Shown here: positions 1 through 4,183 of the stretch, piece by piece
Numbering within the stretch: the first letter of the stretch is position 1
Layout: each line of letters starts with the position of its first letter
DNA from: Deltaproteobacteria bacterium
Lineage (GTDB): Bacteria; Myxococcota_A; Bradymonadia; UBA7976; VGTA01
DNA: 8,397 bases
Assembly: GCA_016874875.1 (NCBI GenBank)
Contig: VGTA01000110.1
Span: forward strand, 1 to 8,397
Direction: 5' to 3'
Position numbers and translations under genes: made by a program
The notes under the pieces: generated by a model
What the model was told of the DNA's origin: nothing
The model's input: only the letters and a program-made list of their open reading frames with translations
Database searches by the model: none

Positions 1-129
1 GCGAACGATCACCTCCCCGGCCCCGTAGGACTGCGGGCGGAGGGCGCGGAGAATCTCGGCGAACTGCTCGGGCGTCATGCCGCGGAACAGCTCTAGCTGC
101 GTCAGCAGCTCGTAGCTCGACTGGCTCAT
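1..129 (-). CDS. Cyclic nucleotide-binding domain protein, N-terminal fragment (runs off the left edge)
   Basis: Forty-three codons are visible from an ATG at 129-127, open to the window edge. The peptide begins MSQSSYELL, followed by an LFRGMTPEQ segment, a short helix (FAEILRALRP) and SYGAGEVIVR. That order (LF-x-G-hydrophobic-x-x-E, helix, aromatic-x-x-G-E-hydrophobic-I) is the usual start of a cNMP-binding beta-roll of the CRP/FNR or PKA regulatory type. Nothing after the first strand is seen, so the phosphate-binding cassette, the ligand and any output domain are unknown. The gene lies downstream of the metallophosphoesterase on the same strand, 116 bp away. No Shine-Dalgarno sequence precedes the start. 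Instead a 14-bp duplication places a second ATG 14 bp upstream and out of frame. The family call is inference from a short but characteristic segment. Confidence 0.7.
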   Translation of the reverse strand, partial: MSQSSYELLTQLELFRGMTPEQFAEILRALRPQSYGAGEVIVR

Positions 130-150
130 GTGGGCTGGCTCATGTGGGCT
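123..150. repeat. 14-bp perfect tandem duplication over a start codon
   Basis: The unit GGCTCATGTGGGCT occurs twice back to back (123-136 and 137-150). On the minus strand each copy carries an ATG. The copy nearest the gene supplies the start at 129. The other supplies an ATG at 143 that reads MSQPT and stops at TGA (128-126), overlapping the real start as ATGA. Confidence 0.9.
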
Positions 151-163
151 GGCTCGCGGCGGG

Positions 164-217
164 GGCTAAGAGGCTAGGAGGCTAGGAGGCTAGGGCTAGG
201 GTTAGGGCTAAGGCTAG
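164..217 (-). repeat. Intergenic CTAGCC-type hexamer array (left copy)
   Basis: Read on the plus strand this is GGCTAA (164-169), three copies of the octamer GAGGCTAG (170-193), then GGCTAG, GGTTAG, GGCTAA and GGCTAG (194-217). On the minus strand, which is the coding strand of both flanking genes, it reads as CTAGCC/CTAACC/TTAGCC units, resembling a telomere-type hexamer. It starts about 29 bp after the metallophosphoesterase stop. The same repeat family, in the same orientation relative to transcription, lies between the epimerase and acetyltransferase genes (7431-7490). The C-rich RNA could act as a Rho-utilisation-like element, but that is inference. Confidence 0.85.
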
Positions 218-245
218 GGCGGGGGGGCTGAGGCGCCTAGGCTCA

Positions 246-1196
246 TCAGGGCTCCGACTCGTCGAGCGTGTCGTCGTCGCTGAGGGGGAGGTCGTCGCCC
301 GCGCCCGCGCCCGCGCCATCGTCCGCGTCCGCGTCCGCGTCTGCCTCTGTCTGAAACAGCGGCTGCACGCACGCCTCCACCTCATAGGCGTTGAGGTAGG
401 TCTCGCCGAGGGAGAGGCGCAGGAAGGTCTTGTCGGCGCGGCGCATCGCGAAACTCGACGAGAGGTTAAACAGCTTGTCGTGCTCCACGAGGTAGCCGCG
501 CGGCGAGGGCTCGTGGCCGTGGACCACGAGGTGCTGGCGGGTGGGGCAGAGAGCGGAGATGTGCCCCAAGAAGCGCGTCACGTCCTCTGGGGGCGAGTAG
601 CGGCGCCACAGCAGCTCGCTGAGCACGGCGCGCCCGGGCTGCACCCACTGCTGCGGGTTGGACACGTGGAGCCCCTCGGCGCTGAGGGCGGCGGCGTCAA
701 AGCGCGTGGGCGGGGGCGCGCCGTGGGTGAACGACACGCCGCAGCGACTCCCCACCATCCACGGCCACTGCGAGAGGTCGCGCACGAGGGCGCGGCGCTC
801 CTGCGCCGTGAGGTGCTCCTCAAAGCTGAACGCCTCGTCGGGGGTGAACTTGGCCACGCGCGGCCCGCCCACGTGCGCGTGCTCGTGGTTGCCCAAGATC
901 GCCTTCACCCGCCTCGGCCAGCGCTCGAGCAGCCGCATAAAGCCGCGAAAGAGCCCGGGGGACTGGTCGTAATAGAAGTCACCGAGCACGTCGGTGTAGG
1001 GCGCCCACTCCGCCTGCGAGAGGTAGGGGCCGTGGAAGAGGTCGCCCAAGAAGAGCAGGCAGGCGTCGGAGCTGCGCTCAAAGATCTCAACCACGCGCAG
1101 GAAGTCCCTCAGGTTTCCGTGCAGGTCGCTCACCACGAGCAGCTCCCCGGGGCCCTCGATCCACGCGACTCGCCCGTCTTGGCGAAACTCAGCCAT
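246..1196 (-). CDS. Calcineurin-like metallophosphoesterase (PPP serine/threonine phosphatase-like)
   Basis: The 316-residue protein has the full binuclear-metal phosphoesterase motif set in order: SDLHGN (D24, H26), LGDLFHGP (D52), LGNHEH (N103, H104), FTHGA (H158) and VVHGHE (H226, H228). These residues normally bind two metal ions and hydrolyse a phosphomonoester, so catalysis is expected. The substrate (phosphoprotein, nucleotide or other) cannot be read from the sequence. There is no signal peptide or membrane segment, so it is probably cytoplasmic. The start is fixed by GAGGAG at 1207-1202, five bases before the ATG. Residues 283-316 form an acidic low-complexity tail with ADADAD and AGAGAG runs coded by in-phase hexamer repeats. 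It is divergent from the unknown gene at 1425 and precedes the cNMP-domain gene on the same strand. No other phosphatase-pathway gene is nearby. Confidence 0.9.
   Translation of the reverse strand: MAEFRQDGRVAWIEGPGELLVVSDLHGNLRDFLRVVEIFERSSDACLLFLGDLFHGPYLSQAEWAPYTDVLGDFYYDQSPGLFRGFMRLLERWPRRVKAILGNHEHAHVGGPRVAKFTPDEAFSFEEHLTAQERRALVRDLSQWPWMVGSRCGVSFTHGAPPPTRFDAAALSAEGLHVSNPQQWVQPGRAVLSELLWRRYSPPEDVTRFLGHISALCPTRQHLVVHGHEPSPRGYLVEHDKLFNLSSSFAMRRADKTFLRLSLGETYLNAYEVEACVQPLFQTEADADADADDGAGAGAGDDLPLSDDDTLDESEP
297..345 (-). repeat. Coding hexamer repeats in the phosphoesterase tail
   Basis: Plus-strand GCGCCC units followed by GCGTCC units, all in codon phase, give the Ala-Gly and Ala-Asp dipeptide runs of the C-terminal tail. 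Copy-number change would lengthen or shorten the acidic tail without a frameshift. Confidence 0.8.
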
Positions 1197-1201
1197 CTGT
1201 T

Positions 1202-1207
1202 CTCCTC
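1202..1207 (-). promoter_or_regulatory. Ribosome binding site deciding the phosphoesterase start
   Basis: GAGGAG on the minus strand lies five bases before the ATG at 1196, which supports this start. Confidence 0.75.
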
Positions 1208-1211
1208 GTAG

Positions 1212-1255
1212 GCGCGCTCAGCGCGCGTCGCCGCGCGGTGAGTCTCAGCCTGAGA
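1212..1255. promoter_or_regulatory. Two short perfect dyads upstream of the phosphoesterase
   Basis: The first is GCGCGCT-C-AGCGCGC (1212-1226), just upstream of the ribosome binding site. The second is TCTCAG-C-CTGAGA (1243-1255). Both have a one-base centre. A one-base loop cannot form a full RNA hairpin, so a protein-binding DNA dyad is the likelier reading. The GC-only first dyad could be chance in this composition; the second is less GC-biased and the better operator candidate. Confidence 0.3.
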
Positions 1256-1336
1256 GGAATAACACAAGCGGGCGGCGCCTGACTAGCCCTTCATTGCGGG
1301 CGCCCGCTCGCCGCTCGCCGCTTATGCGCCGCGCGG

Positions 1337-1353
1337 GTCACTTGGAGGGTGAC
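1337..1353. promoter_or_regulatory. Dyad overlapping the -35 box (possible operator)
   Basis: GTCAC (1337-1341) and GTGAC (1349-1353) form an inverted repeat around a seven-base spacer. The right arm is part of the -35 hexamer of the promoter proposed for the 1425 gene, where a bound repressor would compete with RNA polymerase. The arms are only five bases each. Confidence 0.35.
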
Positions 1354-1378
1354 AGGCTGGCCGAAACGATGGTATAGC
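1349..1378 (+). promoter_or_regulatory. Sigma70-type promoter for the 1425 gene
   Basis: GTGACA at 1349-1354 matches TTGACA at five of six positions. TATAGC at 1373-1378 matches TATAAT at four of six, after an 18-bp spacer. It stands out in a G+C-rich intergenic region and would give a leader of about 40 bases before the ATG at 1425. No better match was seen by eye in the 228-bp gap. Confidence 0.5.
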
Positions 1379-1413
1379 GGCACGCGCGCCGCCACCCAGG
1401 GCGCGCAGAGCAC

Positions 1414-1419
1414 AGGAGG
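1414..1419 (+). promoter_or_regulatory. Ribosome binding site of the 1425 gene
   Basis: AGGAGG, five bases before the ATG at 1425, is a near-ideal Shine-Dalgarno sequence and fixes the start. Confidence 0.8.
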
Positions 1420-1424
1420 CGCAG

Positions 1425-3215
1425 ATGCCCACCCACCAAAAGCCCCTTGAGGTCGTCCCTGTCGCCCCCCCGCCCTCTGCGCAGCGCGTCGCGCGGCGCG
1501 CGCAGCGGTACCCCGACGAGGTGAAGCGCGACCGCTACGCCCTGCCCACCCACCTGCGCTCCCACTCCCCAGTGGGGTACCGCGCGCGCCTGTCGCTCAA
1601 CGACGCGCAGGCGGCGCTCGCCCTGCGGCTGCTCGCCCTCGAGCCCCCCGCGCGCTTTGTGGCGGGGCCCCCCCTCACCGACCAGGAGCTCTTTGAGGAG
1701 TCCGCCCTCGGCGTGCTGTCGAGTCGGCAGTCCACCAATTTCGCCGGGCAGCGCCAGCGGGTCTTTGGGTCGCAGGAGAGCGCCCACATCGCCGCGCTCC
1801 TGCGGCGCATGCGGGGGGGGGAGGGCGCCCTCGACGGCGCCGCCTACACCCATGTGGTCCTCACCCGCCCCTACAGCACCCCCTTCACCAAGCTGCTCAC
1901 CCTCGCCGGGCACAGGCCGCTGCTGAGTCTGCTGACGGTGCCGCTGCGCGCGATCCGCAAGCGCTACGCCGGCGCCACCGATATCCCCTCCATCGGCTAC
2001 CTGCGCGGGCTGCACCTCGGCATCCTCGCCGACAGCCTAGAGCGCGCGGCGGTGGTGGCGTCGGAGGGGCGGCGGCGGGCGCTGGTGCACCTCGCGCCCC
2101 TCTGCGGCGCCCTCGCGCGAGAGAACCGCGACGCCCTCCGCGAGCTCTCCGAGCTCTGCGCCCTGAGCGCCCGCGAGCGCGCTGAGGGGTGGCGCGTGTC
2201 GCTGGTGGCGCAGGTGGGCTACGCCGCCGACGAGGAGCGCCTCGAGGCGCCGCGCGCCGACTGGCGCGCCCTCGGCGCCTGCCTCCTCGCGCTCCGCAGC
2301 GAGCGCATCCAGCCCGGCGTCAACCACGAGCCCAAGGCGCCCCCGCAGTACCACCAGCGCCAGGACATGGACGTCAGCGAGGAGCTCACCGTGCAGGCGG
2401 GGCGCGCCGCCTATAACGCCTTCTGCCGCTGGACGGGGGTGGACCGCGAGGTCGCCAAGCGCCTCATGCTCTCGGACCGCGTGGACGTGCTCACCCCCAA
2501 CGGCAAGGAGCGCCTACGCCGCATCCGCCGCGCCCTCAGCGACGCCACCGACTGCCTCGTGCGCGACCTGCCGCTGTGGGCGGACCTCCCCACGGGGCGC
2601 GCCTTTAGCCGCAACGCGGCGCGCGGGCGCAAGGCCTTCGCCCTCGCCGGGCAGCGCATCTACCTCATGGGCCTCTCGGCGCGCGAGCTCGAGGAGGCGG
2701 GGGTGGACTGGGACCTCGCCGTGTGCGCCACGGGCGCCGCCGCCGCCCGCAGCGGCCTCTACGCGGAGCTGATGGGCTGCCTCCACATCCCCGAGGGCTG
2801 CGACCTGCTCGCGGGGGTGTGCCTGATGGCGGGGCCGGTGAACCAGAACGATATCGGCAAGACCTTCTATGGGCACCCCGACCTGCTCGACGAGACGCTC
2901 TCGGCGCGCCGCCCCACGTCGCTGCTGGTGTGGACGCTCAAGGCCAAGACGGTGGCGGACCCCGTGGGCAACGAGGAGCAGCTGCTGAGCGCGAGCCGCA
3001 AGGGGGCGCTCGTGGACCTCCGCGGCGGCCCCCACGACATCATCTCGCTGCACCAGGACGGCGCCTTCCACCCGTTCCGCGAGCGGGGCGAGGCGCGCAG
3101 CGAGGAGCGCGCCTACGCCGACGTGGGCAACTTTTTGACCTCGCCGGCGGGGGAGGGGATTGAGGGGAACGAGGGGCGGGCGTGGCCCCACGGGGCTGAG
3201 CGCATCTGGGGCTGA
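1425..3215 (+). CDS. Unrecognised 596-residue protein
   Basis: The reading frame is certainly real: it has a strong ribosome binding site, a promoter and consistent codon use. I cannot assign a family. There is no signal peptide or membrane segment, so a cytosolic protein is expected. Residues 1-45 are Pro/Arg-rich and probably flexible. Residues about 50-290 look mostly helical, rich in Leu, Ala and Arg. A second, denser segment begins near residue 299 (VNHEPKAPPQYHQRQD) and runs to about 560. It contains the best candidate core: a VCATGAAAA stretch (C434), then C452, H454, C459 and C466, and AGPVNQNDIGKTFYGHPD near 469-486. C452, C459 and C466 are spaced exactly seven residues apart. The last 40 residues are charged and low in hydrophobics. 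It is divergent from the phosphoesterase and convergent with the YbjN lipoprotein, its stop one base from that gene's stop. I propose no function. Confidence 0.85.
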   Translation: MPTHQKPLEVVPVAPPPSAQRVARRAQRYPDEVKRDRYALPTHLRSHSPVGYRARLSLNDAQAALALRLLALEPPARFVAGPPLTDQELFEESALGVLSSRQSTNFAGQRQRVFGSQESAHIAALLRRMRGGEGALDGAAYTHVVLTRPYSTPFTKLLTLAGHRPLLSLLTVPLRAIRKRYAGATDIPSIGYLRGLHLGILADSLERAAVVASEGRRRALVHLAPLCGALARENRDALRELSELCALSARERAEGWRVSLVAQVGYAADEERLEAPRADWRALGACLLALRSERIQPGVNHEPKAPPQYHQRQDMDVSEELTVQAGRAAYNAFCRWTGVDREVAKRLMLSDRVDVLTPNGKERLRRIRRALSDATDCLVRDLPLWADLPTGRAFSRNAARGRKAFALAGQRIYLMGLSARELEEAGVDWDLAVCATGAAAARSGLYAELMGCLHIPEGCDLLAGVCLMAGPVNQNDIGKTFYGHPDLLDETLSARRPTSLLVWTLKAKTVADPVGNEEQLLSASRKGALVDLRGGPHDIISLHQDGAFHPFRERGEARSEERAYADVGNFLTSPAGEGIEGNEGRAWPHGAERIWG

Positions 3216-3216
3216 G

Positions 3217-4050
3217 CTACATCCGCTTGCCGCGCCGCGCGCCCTTGGCGCCGCGGCCCTTCCCGCCGCCCTCTCCCCCCTGCGCCTCCTGGAGCGCGCC
3301 GTGGAACAGGGCGATGAGCACCCCGTAGGAGCGCGCCCACGACACCAGCGCCTCGAGGCGCACCCCCGGCTCTAGGTCGAGCTCCGTCTCAATCGCCACG
3401 TCGCCGTCCTCGTCGATAAAGGCGCGTCCAAAGCGGTGGTCGCGATTCCACGCGTTCACCAGCGCCCAGCCGGCGCGGTACCCCGAGAAGTGCGAGATGA
3501 ACGAGAGGACCTTGTGCTCGGGGTTGAAGTAGAGGCGGCTCTTGAGGTCGCCGAACGTGACCAGCACGCCGCGCTCGAGGGGCTTGGCGGTGTGCCCGAG
3601 GCGCTCGGCGAGGACCATGAGGTCGCGGTCGGAGAGCGCGCGCAGCACGTGGTTGGCGGCGTCCGCGTCCGCCTCCCCTGCCCCGCCCCCGCCCTCGCCC
3701 CCGCCCCCGCCCCCGCCCCCGCCCCCGCCCCGCCCCGCGTGCGCCTGGCTGAGCAGCTCCGCCGCCGCCTCCGCCTGCCGCTCCGCGAGCTCGCGCTGCC
3801 CGCGCGCGAGGTCCGCCTCCCGCTCAGCGGCGGCGCGCCCCACCTGGCACTCGATGAGCGCGCGCTGGTTTTCACGAAAGAGCTTCTCCACCTGCCCGTC
3901 GCGCGCGGCGCAGGCGCTGAGGGCGCTGAGGGTGCTGAGGGCGCTGAAGGCGCGGAGGGCGCTGAAGGCGCGGAGGGCGCGGAGGGCACGGAGGGCGCGG
4001 AGGGCGCGCGGCGCGGGGGGCTGGGGGGCGCGGGGGGCGGGAGGGGGCAT
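3217..4050 (-). CDS. YbjN-domain lipoprotein
   Basis: The 277-residue protein has a lipoprotein signal: a long Arg/Pro-rich N-terminus, a hydrophobic stretch and a lipobox LSAC with lipidated C47. It should therefore be anchored in a membrane after export. Residues 53-105 form a charged, probably coiled-coil helix. Residues 106-132 are a Gly-rich linker including eleven consecutive glycines. Residues 134-257 resemble the YbjN fold (type III secretion chaperone-like): LYFNPEHKVLSF, then VNAWNRDHRFGRAFID and DGDVAIETELDLEPGV, a typical YbjN signature. A basic Gly/Lys/Arg tail ends the protein. I chose the ATG at 4050 because AGGAG lies six bases upstream; an in-frame ATG at 4152 would put 34 extra residues ahead of the signal peptide. 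YbjN proteins are poorly characterised and a lipidated one is unusual. It converges on the 1425 gene and diverges from the cysteine-cluster gene. Confidence 0.8.
   Translation of the reverse strand: MPPPAPRAPQPPAPRALRALRALRALRAFSALRAFSALSTLSALSACAARDGQVEKLFRENQRALIECQVGRAAAEREADLARGQRELAERQAEAAAELLSQAHAGRGGGGGGGGGGGEGGGGAGEADADAANHVLRALSDRDLMVLAERLGHTAKPLERGVLVTFGDLKSRLYFNPEHKVLSFISHFSGYRAGWALVNAWNRDHRFGRAFIDEDGDVAIETELDLEPGVRLEALVSWARSYGVLIALFHGALQEAQGGEGGGKGRGAKGARRGKRM
3681..3735 (-). repeat. GCCCCC hexamer tract coding polyglycine
   Basis: The plus strand is a run of GCCCCC-type units. On the coding strand these give the Gly-11 linker and following Gly-rich residues (about 106-125) between coiled coil and YbjN domain. 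The tract is in codon phase, so length change alters only the linker. Confidence 0.85.
3914..4003 (-). repeat. Ten 9-bp repeats coding the lipoprotein signal peptide
   Basis: There are ten contiguous 9-bp units, variants of GCGCTGAGG and GCGCGGAGG. On the coding strand they encode tripeptides of the form (R/S)-A-(L/F) from about residue 16 to 46, ending immediately before the lipobox cysteine codon (3912-3910). Arg-Ala-Leu units come first and Ser-Ala-Leu units last, so the repeat itself is graded from charged n-region to hydrophobic h-region. Confidence 0.9.
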
Positions 4051-4183
4051 CGCTCGCTCCTGGTGCGGTGAGGGGCGCGCGCCTCGCCGAGGGATTCGCG
4101 GCGGGGGCGGCGCTGTGGTACATCCTCTCACATCGCGCGCCATATCTACCACTCAGCCCGCGCGCCTAGAGGATGACCAGAGC
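4051..4183. promoter_or_regulatory. Divergent intergenic region (lipoprotein / cysteine-cluster gene)
   Basis: This 133-bp gap must carry promoters in both directions. The least G+C-rich part is about 4114-4153. It contains GTGGTA (4115-4120) and its inverse TACCAC (4147-4152), whose centres are 32 bp apart, near three helical turns. CATATCT at 4141 is a possible -10 element, but I find no good -35 partner at normal spacing. AGGAG four to eight bases into the region on the minus strand is the lipoprotein ribosome binding site. Promoter assignment is therefore only positional. Confidence 0.4.

Noticed and set aside
164..217. Telomere or linear-replicon end
   Set aside because: The hexamers resemble telomeric repeats, but the array is short, internal, imperfect and has a sister copy between ordinary genes.
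480..1211. Long plus-strand open frame antisense to the phosphoesterase
   Set aside because: The opposite strand carries all metallophosphoesterase motifs. In such G+C-rich DNA the antisense frame stays open by composition.
1251..1290. Minus-strand promoter for the phosphoesterase
   Set aside because: TTATTC-like -10 candidates exist, but no acceptable -35 sits at normal spacing.
1296..1307. GCGGGCGCCCGC palindrome
   Set aside because: It is made only of G and C, so chance is likely in this composition, and it is not aligned with a promoter element.
2514..3191. 225-codon minus-strand frame within the 1425 gene
   Set aside because: It is composition-driven, with no ribosome site and a translation rich in Arg/Ala/Gly/His without any domain pattern.
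3184..3240. Bidirectional terminator between the convergent genes
   Set aside because: Only short GC stems are present, with no T tract on either strand.
4051..4152. Earlier ATG at 4152 for the lipoprotein
   Set aside because: It would put 34 residues ahead of the signal peptide, while a proper AGGAG precedes the ATG at 4050.
3542..4183. Upstream in-frame extension of the cysteine-cluster gene by 214 codons
   Set aside because: It is antisense to the lipoprotein gene, its translation is low-complexity Arg/Ser/Pro, and a homology-like start occurs only at 4184.
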